Of a DNA stretch of 64,000 bases, positions 54,852-61,257 are shown piece after piece. The stretch is taken from IMG/VR virus record IMGVR_UViG_3300028361_000024, positions 1-64,000 of that record; one strand, 5' to 3'. The notes below the pieces were generated by a model. The model saw nothing but the letters and a program-made list of their open reading frames with translations, searched no databases and was not told the origin of the DNA. The DNA comes from a virus. The first letter of the stretch is position 1. Every line of letters begins with the position of its first letter. The translations under genes were made by a program, and so were the position numbers.

Positions 54852-55055
54852 ATGACTACTTATTCAATCCGCATCATGGCAAACGGAATCGACTTCAACT
54901 TCCACACCACTAGCGTTGCGCAGTTGCGCGAATTGTTCGCTAGTACTTACCGCACTGGGACAATGGGAGACTTCACTATCTGGGCCGACAACGAAGAGCT
55001 AGGCCGCAACCAGAAGGCAGTGCTCGCTTTTGGACAACTTGCTTACACCAACTAA
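54852..55055 (+). CDS. Small early protein
   Basis: A 67-residue protein from the ATG at 54852, preceded by CGAAGGGGAAAACAAA, a leader almost identical to that of the next two genes. Upstream in-frame ATG at 54783 falls inside the promoter and is rejected. The sequence (YSIRIMANGIDFNFHTTSVA, LRELFASTYRTGTMGDFTIW) is a beta-alpha-beta layout of unknown family. Confidence 0.7.
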   Translation: MTTYSIRIMANGIDFNFHTTSVAQLRELFASTYRTGTMGDFTIWADNEELGRNQKAVLAFGQLAYTN

Positions 55056-55087
55056 CACCAACTAACACGAACGAAGGGAAAAACAAA

Positions 55088-55408
55088 ATGAAAGCAATGA
55101 CCGTCTCAACAGAAGGCAACATCTCAAAGATGGAGACCATGGACCTGGCCGCGCTTCAAACCGCGGTGGGGGGCTATGTGCAAGCTGTAGACCTAGGGGA
55201 TGACCTAACTATGTGGCTAAATGAGGAAGGCAAGCTAGAGGGGTTACCGCACAATGACGTCGGGCAAGTTCTATGGGATGCAACCTATGGCGCAGGCACA
55301 GACTACATCGTGGGTAACGTCGTAATAACGGGTGGCACAGGGGAGGAAGGCGAAACCTTGCCCCTTACTGCAAGCGCCGTTTTCAAGATTATGAGGATGC
55401 TCGAATAG
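55088..55408 (+). CDS. DUF3846-like early protein
   Basis: A 106-residue protein. LAALQTAVGGYVQAVDLGDD, LTMWLNEEGKLEGLPHN and IVGNVVITGG fit DUF3846, a small domain frequent in actinophage early regions and plasmids and of unknown function. It is preceded by the same AACGAAGGGAAAAACAAA leader as its neighbours and followed by a terminator. Confidence 0.78.
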   Translation: MKAMTVSTEGNISKMETMDLAALQTAVGGYVQAVDLGDDLTMWLNEEGKLEGLPHNDVGQVLWDATYGAGTDYIVGNVVITGGTGEEGETLPLTASAVFKIMRMLE

Positions 55409-55422
55409 TCACCGCGCTGAAG

Positions 55423-55449
55423 ACCCCGTCAGAAATGGCGGGGTTTTTC
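55423..55449 (+). terminator. Rho-independent terminator
   Basis: ACCCCG pairs with CGGGGT across a 10-base loop, followed by a T-run. It ends the first early transcript. Confidence 0.85.
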
Positions 55450-55485
55450 TGTTACCTAACCGTTACAAAGAAATGTCAGAAAGAT

Positions 55486-55515
55486 TTGACAAAGTACAGG
55501 AAGGTCTGCCATACT
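55486..55515 (+). promoter_or_regulatory. Early promoter with CAGGAAGGT element
   Basis: TTGACA (55486-55491), five bases, CAGGAAGGT, and CATACT as -10 after an 18-base spacer. It lies directly behind a terminator. Confidence 0.75.
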
Positions 55516-55544
55516 GTAACTACACAACGACGAAGGGAAACAAA

Positions 55545-55676
55545 ATGACTGCAATAATCCTAAAAGATGGAGTCACCACCACCTACCACTTTGACCCTCA
55601 GCACCACGAAGCCGTAAGTGCCTTTTACTCTGAAGCTTTTGCAAAGGGAGAAATTCAGAATTACCAACTTTACTAA
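55545..55676 (+). CDS. Very small early protein (43 residues)
   Basis: Starts at the ATG at 55545 behind ACGACGAAGGGAAACAAA; the in-frame ATG at 55473 lies upstream of the promoter and is rejected. The peptide (TAIILKDGVTTTYHFDPQHH, then AVSAFYSEAFAKGEIQNYQL) has a beta-alpha layout resembling a shortened version of the 67-residue early protein. It is flanked by its own promoter and terminator. Confidence 0.65.
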   Translation: MTAIILKDGVTTTYHFDPQHHEAVSAFYSEAFAKGEIQNYQLY

Positions 55677-55698
55677 ACCAACCAACAACAACCGAAAG

Positions 55699-55727
55699 CC
55701 CCCGCCGTAAAAAGCGGGGGTTTTTTT
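55699..55727 (+). terminator. Rho-independent terminator
   Basis: CCCCCGC pairs with GCGGGGG across an 8-base loop and is followed by seven T. Confidence 0.9.
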
Positions 55728-55762
55728 GTTACCTAACTGTGATAAAAACTTTCCTGACTTAC

Positions 55763-55792
55763 TTGACAAAGTGCAGGAAGGTCTGAGAGAAT
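55763..55792 (+). promoter_or_regulatory. Early promoter with CAGGAAGGT element
   Basis: TTGACA (55763-55768), five bases, CAGGAAGGT, and GAGAAT as a weak -10 after 18 bases. Confidence 0.7.
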
Positions 55793-55819
55793 GTACTTAT
55801 AACAACGAAGGGACACACT

Positions 55820-55966
55820 ATCAAAACAGAAACCCGTCAGTTTTTATCGCTAGTCACACTTGCCATCTTGGGAGTCTGGTTCATAGTGACAGAGAGCCAC
55901 CGCGTTGTAATCGGCTGGGCTTGGGACTTATTCGTATCATTCACCGACACCTACATAACTCTCTAA
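55820..55966 (+). CDS. Small membrane protein, apparent AUC start
   Basis: A 48-residue reading with one clear membrane helix (FLSLVTLAILGVWFIVTES) and an aromatic C-terminus. The leader CGAAGGGACACACT resembles the GGGACACA-ATG leaders of its neighbours, but the codon at the expected place is ATC. The next alternative would be an internal TTG inside the membrane helix, which would truncate it. Either AUC initiates, or the start has been lost by mutation or sequencing error. Confidence 0.5.
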   Translation: MKTETRQFLSLVTLAILGVWFIVTESHRVVIGWAWDLFVSFTDTYITL

Positions 55967-55976
55967 GGGGGACACA

Positions 55977-56261
55977 ATGACCAAGTCTAAAAATTATGAA
56001 GTAACAATCTGGGCTGATGGATTTCGACAATGGCACGCTAAGGCGGAGTTTTATCCCGCACTTGGCAACACAGGGGAAGCCGAGAGAATAGTAAGCAATG
56101 CCCTCAAAATGATGAAGCGAAACCTAAAGCGGATTATTGAGTATAACGACAGCGCAAGTCCTGATTATAGGTTCAAGTGGGAAGTTTGCGCGAACACCAC
56201 TACACCAGGACTAGGCACTCTAAGGAGTATCACAATCAGAGAAAAACAAACAACCGACTAA
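55977..56261 (+). CDS. Hypothetical early protein
   Basis: A 94-residue protein with GGGGGACACA directly before the ATG. YEVTIWADGFRQWHAKAEFY and a helical middle (RIVSNALKMMKRNLKRIIEY) give an alpha/beta layout; no family recognised. It follows the small membrane protein by 10 bases and probably shares its transcript. Confidence 0.65.
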   Translation: MTKSKNYEVTIWADGFRQWHAKAEFYPALGNTGEAERIVSNALKMMKRNLKRIIEYNDSASPDYRFKWEVCANTTTPGLGTLRSITIREKQTTD

Positions 56262-56273
56262 GGAGATAGCCAA

Positions 56274-56402
56274 ATGAACACCGCGAAGCCCCCCGAGAAA
56301 TTGGGGGGTTTTTCTTTGCCCAGGTACTTGACAAAGTGCAGGAAGGTATGTCATAATAGAGACATAGACAGAGAGGGACACAATGTACGGACTACCAGAT
56401 AG
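56274..56402 (+). CDS. Possible 42-codon mini-gene running through terminator and promoter
   Basis: AAGGAGATAGCCAA followed by ATG is the best ribosome binding site of the region. The frame covers the whole terminator hairpin and the next promoter, and stops inside the following gene. The peptide is basic and unremarkable. It may be a leader peptide whose translation opens the terminator rather than a functional protein. Confidence 0.35.
   Translation: MNTAKPPEKLGGFSLPRYLTKCRKVCHNRDIDREGHNVRTTR
56289..56313 (+). terminator. Rho-independent terminator
   Basis: CCCCCC pairs with GGGGGG across 8 bases, followed by TTTTTC. Located 15 bases inside the mini-gene. Confidence 0.85.
56328..56357 (+). 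promoter_or_regulatory. Early promoter with CAGGAAGGT element
   Basis: TTGACA (56328-56333), five bases, CAGGAAGGT, CATAAT (56352-56357) after 18 bases. This is the best match of the set to a primary sigma promoter. Confidence 0.8.
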
Positions 56403-56601
56403 CGCAATAGTAGGAACCGCAAAACGTGTTACCAGAGGAATCCGCGGGAAGCTAGTCAAGAATGACCGAGACTATGTAGAATTTCCCACCCCCTTCTGGG
56501 ACATGGTGGCCGAAAAAATAGACCAAGTAGCAGAGCGCAGAATCAAAAAGCAGACTCGCAAAGCTCACTTTGAAAAGCACGGGTTCTACCCCGCAGACTA
56601 G
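56383..56601 (+). CDS. Hypothetical early protein
   Basis: A 72-residue basic protein with AGAGAGGGACACA in front of the ATG. It begins YGLPDSAIVGTAKRVTRGIR and has a helical, Lys/Arg-rich end (ERRIKKQTRKAHFEKHGFYP), suggesting nucleic acid or protein contact. It has its own promoter and is the last rightward gene before the lysis genes. Confidence 0.65.
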   Translation: MYGLPDSAIVGTAKRVTRGIRGKLVKNDRDYVEFPTPFWDMVAEKIDQVAERRIKKQTRKAHFEKHGFYPAD

Positions 56602-56621
56602 AAACCAGCAAAATAGAGAAA

Positions 56622-56650
56622 GCCCCCTAGGGTAAAAATTCCTGGGGGGC
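56622..56650. terminator. Bidirectional terminator between early and lysis genes
   Basis: GCCCCCTAGG pairs with CCTGGGGGGC with one G-T pair. The leftward transcript sees TTTCTCTATTTT after it, the rightward one only CTTCTCGTTC. The loop contains GGTAAAAATT and belongs to the GGGTAAAAA family. Confidence 0.75.
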
Positions 56651-56689
56651 CTTCTCGTTCCTCAAACAAACGGCGCTGCTACTACGAAT

Positions 56690-56953
56690 TTAGTCGTCGG
56701 GGTTGCTAGCTTTCGACCCAGCTTCGCCAAACACTTCGTTTATTTCAGCAAGTGATAGTTTCCCGTCCTTGAGATACGCCCGTGATAGCCCCTCAACTAC
56801 TGTAGCTACTCCGCCAATCCCCGCCATCAAGAACGATTGCCAGAGCTCAACGCCCACAATCGTACCCGCTGCAACCACACTCAGTCCCGTTGCCAGGAAC
56901 ACAGCAACCATGCGGCCAACTATTGTTGCAACTTTTCGTGCTCTTTTTGACAT
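56690..56953 (-). CDS. Holin
   Basis: An 87-residue protein with two hydrophobic stretches (IVGRMVAVFLATGLSVVAAG and LWQSFLMAGIGGVATVVEGL), a basic N-terminus and a helical charged tail, as in r1t-like actinophage holins. It lies just downstream of the peptidoglycan-binding and transglycosylase genes in one leftward lysis cluster. It likely forms membrane holes that release the muralytic enzymes. Confidence 0.82.
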   Translation of the reverse strand: MSKRARKVATIVGRMVAVFLATGLSVVAAGTIVGVELWQSFLMAGIGGVATVVEGLSRAYLKDGKLSLAEINEVFGEAGSKASNPDD

Positions 56954-56990
56954 GGTCTTTCCTCTCCTATTGCATCTACGCCAGACGCAG

Positions 56991-57033
56991 CAACGCCCAG
57001 CACTCTCTATGATAAGAGAGATACTGGGCGTTG
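56991..57033. other. Long near-perfect hairpin in the lysis operon
   Basis: CAACGCCCAG pairs with CTGGGCGTTG, and inside CTCTCT pairs with AGAGAG across a 6-base loop; a two/three-base internal bulge separates the stems. No U-run follows in either direction. It lies between the holin and the peptidoglycan-binding gene and probably processes or stabilises the message. Confidence 0.65.
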
Positions 57034-57043
57034 ATTTGGGGGC

Positions 57044-57640
57044 TTAGATACTTACTGTTACTGGGGTACCAGCAAAAATAGCCTGAACCAGCTTCTCGTT
57101 CGTAAGGTTATTTGATTCAAAACCGTGGTCTGCAGCAAATTCCTTGATAGCTGCAAGAGTGCCCTTGCTCAAGTACCCGCGGTTGTCTGAACCCGCGCTT
57201 ACGTAACCAAGCTCCATCAACCTAACCTGAGTTACGCCAACTGAACGCGAGTTGTGCTCGTACATGCTCTCAAACACCAACTTGGTGCGTGAAACACTGA
57301 TTTCAGAGCCCAGGACTGTCGGAACAGTCTTTGGCTCGGGTTTTTTACCCTTTGGTGCTGCTGCCGCAGGGGTTGGGGCTTCAACCTTCTTCTCCTTGGC
57401 AACTTCAACAACCACTTCTGGTTCTTCTTCTACTGCTGCTGCTGACGCAACGACCACTTCTGGCTCAACTGCGCGCTCAAAGTCTGTTCCATCCTGAACC
57501 AGCCCGTCGCCGTCACCATCAACCGCGCCAACTTTGAAACCTTCAGGCTTTTCGCCTACTTTGCGTTCGAACTTTGTGCCGTCTTGTACCAGCCCGTCGC
57601 CGTCACCATCTCTGGCGTTAGCTTTGAATTTATCTGCCAT
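57044..57640 (-). CDS. Peptidoglycan-binding-like protein with two EF-hand-like loops
   Basis: A 198-residue protein. Two copies of DGDGDGLVQDGT (residues 11-22 and 41-52) are calcium-loop-like (D-X-D-X-D-G). A Val/Glu/Ala- and Pro/Lys-rich linker follows. Residues 125-198 (VGVTQVRLMELGYVSAGSDN, GYLSKGTLAAIKEFAADHGF) resemble a PG_binding_1 domain with its typical repeat of LG and a final AI. It starts on the stop base of the transglycosylase gene. A partner of the lysin or a second endolysin subunit is the likely role. Confidence 0.75.
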   Translation of the reverse strand: MADKFKANARDGDGDGLVQDGTKFERKVGEKPEGFKVGAVDGDGDGLVQDGTDFERAVEPEVVVASAAAVEEEPEVVVEVAKEKKVEAPTPAAAAPKGKKPEPKTVPTVLGSEISVSRTKLVFESMYEHNSRSVGVTQVRLMELGYVSAGSDNRGYLSKGTLAAIKEFAADHGFESNNLTNEKLVQAIFAGTPVTVSI

Positions 57641-58287
57641 TACTTACCTCCTGGGTATTCTTTGTACCATGTGTGATACGAACCTGTTGTACCTCCATTA
57701 TAAGCATCAGGGCCAATGCCCCATGGGCCCCAATTGGTCCCCTGTCTGCTCATCTCAAAGGCGATGCGTGCATTGACATACGGGTCAAACAAGTCTTCAT
57801 AAGAAGACAACCCGTACTTCTCCATGCGTGCAACTCCAAGCTTTCCTATCATGTTGATTTGGAATAGCCCGTAGCTGTTGTCTCCCGTACTGCTGTTGCC
57901 ATTGTGGGCTAAAGGATTGCCTGTGCTCTCCTTCATTGCCACGGCCCAAGCCTTACGCAGGGTGCTTTCTTCGAAACCAACACTCCTTAGCACTTCAATC
58001 AACTCTTCTTCATAAAAATGCTTCGGAAAGTCAGCAACTTCAGCAACTTCTGCAGCGGCAGCTAGTGGAATTTTTACCCCCACTTCCTCTGTTGCAGCGG
58101 CGTCTTCTTCATAACTTTGGGACCTTTGCGGCACAACCCGCTCTGATTCCTGCACTTCAATGCTTGATTCCGCAGCAATTTGACTTGCTGATGACCCAAA
58201 CTTTGCGCTTGCTATCGCTGACACGCTGATTAGTGCCAAAGTTATTCCGAACACGGTTATTTCTGCCGTTTTTCGATTGATACTCAT
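57640..58287 (-). CDS. SLT-type transglycosylase / lysozyme-like muralytic enzyme
   Basis: A 215-residue protein. An N-terminal membrane segment or signal (ITVFGITLALISVSAIASAK) is followed by an acidic linker to about residue 90. The catalytic domain holds AWAVAMKESTGNP (catalytic Glu), NSYGLFQINMIGKLG and FDPYVNARIAFEMSRQGTNW with GPWG, as in soluble lytic transglycosylase and Rpf-related folds. It cleaves peptidoglycan; the signal-anchor form suggests export by the host and release without holin action. Confidence 0.88.
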   Translation of the reverse strand: MSINRKTAEITVFGITLALISVSAIASAKFGSSASQIAAESSIEVQESERVVPQRSQSYEEDAAATEEVGVKIPLAAAAEVAEVADFPKHFYEEELIEVLRSVGFEESTLRKAWAVAMKESTGNPLAHNGNSSTGDNSYGLFQINMIGKLGVARMEKYGLSSYEDLFDPYVNARIAFEMSRQGTNWGPWGIGPDAYNGGTTGSYHTWYKEYPGGK

Positions 58288-58298
58288 AGAGTTCCTCT

Positions 58299-58709
58299 CT
58301 ACGAACGTCCGTAGTACATTACGTTCTCGTCGTTCCAGTCATACGCATTGACTCCTCGACGGTACGTCTGCTTATTCTTGGGCTTACCTAAGTCCTCAAG
58401 CTCCAGCATGGTGCTCCACACTGTATGCAGCGGACGCGTAAAGTCGTGTCCTCGTGCTTGGCCAGCTCTAGTTTTATAGTTTGTGTACTTCAGGGTCTCG
58501 CCCAGCTCCACTAACCAATCAACAAACTGTTCCCGAGTCAAGAAAACACGGTGCGGGTAGTCCCTGTTCTTTAGTTGGACTATTTTTGCGTCGTACCTCT
58601 CAACGAGTGGCTTCAGCGATTCCATGTCTCGACCTCGCACAACCATCTTGTTTTTATCTTGCGGGTCCTGCACTACGCTGACGAACCCTGTTTCACTAAA
58701 TAACCACAT
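58299..58709 (-). CDS. Hypothetical protein, pre-lysis gene
   Basis: A 136-residue protein. GFVSVVQDPQDKNKMVVRGR and LVERYDAKIVQLKNRDYPHR form a small alpha/beta unit that resembles uncharacterised actinophage proteins; the second half is helical and basic. The ATG follows AGAGGTAAAA, a member of the GGGTAAAAA family placed at the ribosome binding site. Confidence 0.65.
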   Translation of the reverse strand: MWLFSETGFVSVVQDPQDKNKMVVRGRDMESLKPLVERYDAKIVQLKNRDYPHRVFLTREQFVDWLVELGETLKYTNYKTRAGQARGHDFTRPLHTVWSTMLELEDLGKPKNKQTYRRGVNAYDWNDENVMYYGRS

Positions 58710-58711
58710 TT

Positions 58712-58867
58712 TTACCTCTGTTCTCTCGCGGAAAGCACCGCGCTAATAATTCCTATGAACCCTGCTGCTAGAACCCAGAGTTCGTTACCTAAAATGGCTG
58801 ACACCAAGATGCCAACAGCTGCAACAGCGGAGATAACCGATGTCCACACTACGTTTTGTAGCTTCAT
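58712..58867 (-). CDS. Small two-helix membrane protein
   Basis: A 51-residue protein. The first helix spans VISAVAAVGILVSAILG and the second LWVLAAGFIGIISAVLSA. The start overlaps the stop of the upstream HTH gene (TGATG) and the next gene follows after two bases, so it is well embedded in the operon. It could be a second holin or antiholin. Confidence 0.75.
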   Translation of the reverse strand: MKLQNVVWTSVISAVAAVGILVSAILGNELWVLAAGFIGIISAVLSAREQR

Positions 58868-59058
58868 CAGCTCCTCTTCTTGTCTGGACGAGTTCGTCCC
58901 ACTAGACGGGCGTGGGGGTCACGCAACACAACACCTTGGGCAAAGATTGCCTTCCGTGCTGTTCTGTATGCAACTCCCAGTTGTTTCGCCACTGCTTCAA
59001 GGGCTAGGCCCTCTTCATACAACTTGGCGGCTTCTTCTGCGATTTTTTCGCTTTTCAT
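58867..59058 (-). CDS. Small helix-turn-helix protein
   Basis: A 63-residue basic protein. AKLYEEGLALEAVAKQLGVA followed by YRTARKAIFAQG is a homeodomain/resolvase-like HTH, with the tail HARLVGRTRPDKKRS. It overlaps the small membrane protein gene by a TGATG junction and probably regulates this region. No partner domain present. Confidence 0.75.
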   Translation of the reverse strand: MKSEKIAEEAAKLYEEGLALEAVAKQLGVAYRTARKAIFAQGVVLRDPHARLVGRTRPDKKRS

Positions 59059-59084
59059 TCTGTCTTTTCCTCTTTCTATTGTCT

Positions 59085-59279
59085 TTATTGAGTAATAAAG
59101 TCTTTACACCAAAGGCTCATCTCTTCGAAAGGGACTTTGCACGCTTCAGGGGTGCCTAGTTCGGTCGCAACGGCCCATAGGGCAATAAACATTGCGAGTA
59201 AGGTCCACCCAATAAATAACCTACCGCGTCGGGTAAGCCTAATAGAGAGCTTGTGCTCGATTGCTTCGAAGAGGTCCAT
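59085..59279 (-). CDS. Small membrane protein
   Basis: A 64-residue protein with a basic N-terminus and one membrane helix (LFIGWTLLAMFIALWAVATE) followed by a Cys-containing extracellular-type tail. It is the first gene after the promoter at 59310-59338 and has AAAGGAC in front. Function unknown. Confidence 0.65.
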   Translation of the reverse strand: MDLFEAIEHKLSIRLTRRGRLFIGWTLLAMFIALWAVATELGTPEACKVPFEEMSLWCKDFITQ

Positions 59280-59309
59280 TATTTGTCCTTTTGTCCTTTG
59301 AATAATGCA

Positions 59310-59338
59310 AGACTAGCACACCTTCCTGCATAATGCAA
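59310..59338 (-). promoter_or_regulatory. Leftward promoter with CAGGAAGGT element
   Basis: TTGCAT as -35 (59338-59333), a 17-base spacer that contains GCAGGAAGGTG, and TAGTCT as -10 (59315-59310). It drives the lysis-side genes. Confidence 0.7.
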
Positions 59339-59356
59339 GAAGGTTGGCAAAAAGGA

Positions 59357-59611
59357 TTACTTAGTGCGTAACGCAATCAGACTGCGCAAAACTTCTTCTA
59401 GCTTGTCTGCGCTGTTGAAATGGCTCTTGTGCGAAATGTCTTCCTCTTCAATGAGCCTGTCAAGAGATAGAACCGCGATGTGGCCCTCTTGCTCGAACAT
59501 CACAACAAGTTTGGTTTCCCCGTCATTGGGGTCATCAATGATGCTTGCTGTAAATGGGGACGCTGTCCCGTTTGAATGGGTGTCAATGGCTAAGATGACT
59601 GGCTCTAACAT
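59357..59611 (-). CDS. Hypothetical protein
   Basis: An 84-residue beta-rich protein (MLEPVILAIDTHSNG, ETKLVVMFEQEGHIAVLSLD) with a helical end. It lies between a terminator and the 59.3 kb promoter and has no clear ribosome binding site, so expression is less sure. No family recognised. Confidence 0.5.
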   Translation of the reverse strand: MLEPVILAIDTHSNGTASPFTASIIDDPNDGETKLVVMFEQEGHIAVLSLDRLIEEEDISHKSHFNSADKLEEVLRSLIALRTK

Positions 59612-59801
59612 GCAATTAGTTTACTGCGAGCGCCGACCTTTGATTGGCAGACCACACACTTCTCCCCCCGAGAGAGAGGGAGGAGATGTGCGGGGAAAGG
59701 TAGAACCCCTCATCGCAAGCAGCGAGGCGAACTCCAGCAACTTGCGGCACCTCAAGGATACCTAAATTTTTACCCCTGTATTGCCGCCAGGAAAAGAAAA
59801 A

Positions 59802-59820
59802 GGCCCCCAGCAAGGAGGCC
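59802..59820. terminator. Bidirectional terminator
   Basis: GGCCCCC and GGAGGCC pair with one mismatch across AGCAA. T-rich runs follow in both directions (TTTCTTCTT rightward, TTTTTCTTTT leftward). It ends the 60.4-59.8 kb transcript. Confidence 0.8.
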
Positions 59821-59839
59821 TTTCTTCTTCAGCTGGCTG

Positions 59840-60055
59840 CTATTCGTCTACAATCCCAACATCATTGGCAGCTTCGAGGACATCCCACCCGTAATGCTCG
59901 CCCATCCAGACGGCAGCAATCCTAATTGCGAAGTCGTCATCTTTCTCAGCTTCTTGCCGTAGCACTTCATCGAGCTGAACTGTTGTCATCAGCGTGAAGT
60001 AATCCCCCACGAAGACCACTGTTCGGGTCAAAGCTACCTTGTCTACTGTGTCCAT
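59840..60055 (-). CDS. Hypothetical protein
   Basis: A 71-residue acidic protein (DEVLRQEAEKDDDFAIRIAA, then VWMGEHYGWDVLEAANDVG). The start codon directly follows GAAGGGTAAAAA, so the GGGTAAAAA family element doubles as ribosome binding region here. Function unknown. Confidence 0.6.
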   Translation of the reverse strand: MDTVDKVALTRTVVFVGDYFTLMTTVQLDEVLRQEAEKDDDFAIRIAAVWMGEHYGWDVLEAANDVGIVDE

Positions 60056-60058
60056 TTT

Positions 60059-60190
60059 TTACCCTTCTAGTTGTCGCGTTGTCGCTATGAAAAAAGATGC
60101 CATCACCAGCAAGGTGAATGTCATCAAACTCATTGGCTGAATAGAAAGCCCAACTCCCAGGAGAGTTGAGCCCACCACCAATTTTGTCAT
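60059..60190 (-). CDS. Small membrane protein (43 residues)
   Basis: A frame that fills the gap between its neighbours, starting at ATG 60190 five bases after the upstream stop. Two hydrophobic helices (LVVGSTLLGVGLSI and MTFTLLVMASFFIATT) are predicted. It ends inside the ribosome binding region of the next gene. Confidence 0.6.
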   Translation of the reverse strand: MTKLVVGSTLLGVGLSIQPMSLMTFTLLVMASFFIATTRQLEG

Positions 60191-60195
60191 CAGGT

Positions 60196-60432
60196 CTAGT
60201 CTCTTCCCAGTTGTTCCGAAATGCGCTCTTGTGTGATGCCCTGCGCCTTCATCAGCTTTGTCCAGAGTACTCCTGCTGCTGCGTACTTGTCCATCTTCTG
60301 GAACATCCTGTCCATGCTCTCATCCTTGTACATCTTGTGGCGTGACACCTCCAAGTTGCTAAGGGTTACGTAGATAGACATGGCTTCCGCTAACATCTCT
60401 ACTTCTTGACTATCCAGTTCAAACTTGTCCAT
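60196..60432 (-). CDS. Hypothetical helical protein
   Basis: A 78-residue helical, Met-rich protein (QEVEMLAEAMSIYVTLSNLE, SMDRMFQKMDKYAAAGVLWT). GGGAGGACACA precedes its ATG, the same leader type as in the rightward early genes. Its promoter lies at 60459-60487. Confidence 0.65.
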   Translation of the reverse strand: MDKFELDSQEVEMLAEAMSIYVTLSNLEVSRHKMYKDESMDRMFQKMDKYAAAGVLWTKLMKAQGITQERISEQLGRD

Positions 60433-60458
60433 TGTGTCCTCCCTCTGTTGAATACTTC

Positions 60459-60487
60459 ATGGTAGCACCTTCCTGCTGTCTTCGCAA
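60459..60487 (-). promoter_or_regulatory. Leftward promoter with CAGGAAGGT element
   Basis: TTGCGA as -35, 17-base spacer containing GCAGGAAGGTGC, TACCAT as -10. Confidence 0.7.
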
Positions 60488-60529
60488 GTACATTCGAATA
60501 ACTTTTTACCCTGAGCCAGAAACACGAAA

Positions 60530-60549
60530 CCCCTCCCGAAGGGGAGGGG
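60530..60549 (-). terminator. Terminator hairpin
   Basis: CCCCTCCC pairs perfectly with GGGAGGGG across a four-base loop. In the leftward transcript it is followed by TTTCGTGTTTC, a moderate U-rich tail. Confidence 0.75.
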
Positions 60550-60573
60550 GAGGGGCTTCGCTTTGGGGGAAGA

Positions 60574-60909
60574 CTACTTCGGCATTAGTACCGTGTAGTC
60601 AGTCACAGTCTGTGTGGCTGTGAACGCTTCTGGGAACAACTTCTCCAGTAGTTTGCGGTCAGTCCCTGCACGGCTACGGCTACTAACTTCAATCCGCACG
60701 ATGCCATCAACGGTAACAACCTCAGCGTTGCCAATCAATGCCTTGACCTGCTCTTCTAGTGCCTTCTTGGTCTTCTCCAAGTCGGTTACTGCCCTACGAG
60801 TTGCAAGGTAGTCGTTGAGAAGAATGCGAGATTCTCCTTCAAACTCCACCGAAACCTGCTCGGTGATGATTTCCTGAACTACCTTGTTGATTACTTGGGT
60901 GGTTGTCAT
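60574..60909 (-). CDS. Helical hypothetical protein with structured leader
   Basis: A 111-residue protein from the ATG at 60909, chosen over the GTG at 60918 because AAAGAG is at better distance. A long amphipathic helix (RAVTDLEKTKKALEEQVKAL) precedes a beta hairpin (EVVTVDGIVRIEVSSRSRAG). This shape is shared by small phage proteins encoded near recombination exonucleases, but no such gene lies here. It is the only gene on its transcript, behind twin leader hairpins and in front of a terminator. Confidence 0.65.
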   Translation of the reverse strand: MTTTQVINKVVQEIITEQVSVEFEGESRILLNDYLATRRAVTDLEKTKKALEEQVKALIGNAEVVTVDGIVRIEVSSRSRAGTDRKLLEKLFPEAFTATQTVTDYTVLMPK

Positions 60910-60936
60910 AACAATCACTCTTTCTTTATGTCATTT

Positions 60937-60984
60937 ACCCAGAGAGGCTATCTCGCTGGGTGTTGAGGAGGCTATCTCTTCAAC
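60937..60984 (-). promoter_or_regulatory. Twin leader hairpins with identical apex
   Basis: Two adjacent hairpins fill the leader. One has outer arms ACCCAG/CTGGGT, the other GTTGA/TCAAC; both end in the same GAG-loop-CTC apex with loop ATAGC in the transcript. The transcript probably starts a few bases before the first one. Confidence 0.65.
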
Positions 60985-60991
60985 TAGTATT

Positions 60992-61020
60992 ACTTTATAG
61001 CACCTACCTGCACTTGTCAA
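60992..61020 (-). promoter_or_regulatory. Leftward promoter with variant CAGGTAGGT element
   Basis: TTGACA (61020-61015), four bases, CAGGTAGGT, then TAAAGT after 17 bases or the overlapping TATAAA after 15. Confidence 0.75.
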
Positions 61021-61056
61021 GCCCATTCTGAAAGTTTTTATAACAAATTTATAACG

Positions 61057-61257
61057 CTAGACAGACCACAACAACTTTTCGTCTTTGTAGAGCTTGTCAA
61101 TCACGTCCTGCGCTTTCACGGGTTGCGGGGTAGCGCTTCTTCTTATGATGGTCTCAATCCAAGTATCTAGATTTTTTACCCCAATGATTTCGAACTTCTC
61201 CGCATCGGTCTTGCTGTGCCAAGCTTCGATTATTTCGTCTGCATCTAGGGTAGCCAT
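61057..61257 (-). CDS. Hypothetical protein
   Basis: A 66-residue protein (IIEAWHSKTDAEKFEIIGVK, then VIDKLYKDEKLLWSV). Its start codon coincides with the stop of the upstream gene. It contains one GGGTAAAAA element in the reading frame. Function unknown. Confidence 0.6.
   Translation of the reverse strand: MATLDADEIIEAWHSKTDAEKFEIIGVKNLDTWIETIIRRSATPQPVKAQDVIDKLYKDEKLLWSV

Noticed and set aside
55726-55980. Frame beginning at 55726 across the third early promoter
   Set aside because: It runs through the promoter and lies in a different frame from the clear membrane-helix reading at 55820-55966.
59616-59813. 65-codon frame on the minus strand
   Set aside because: It overlaps the terminator at 59802-59820 and lacks a ribosome binding site.
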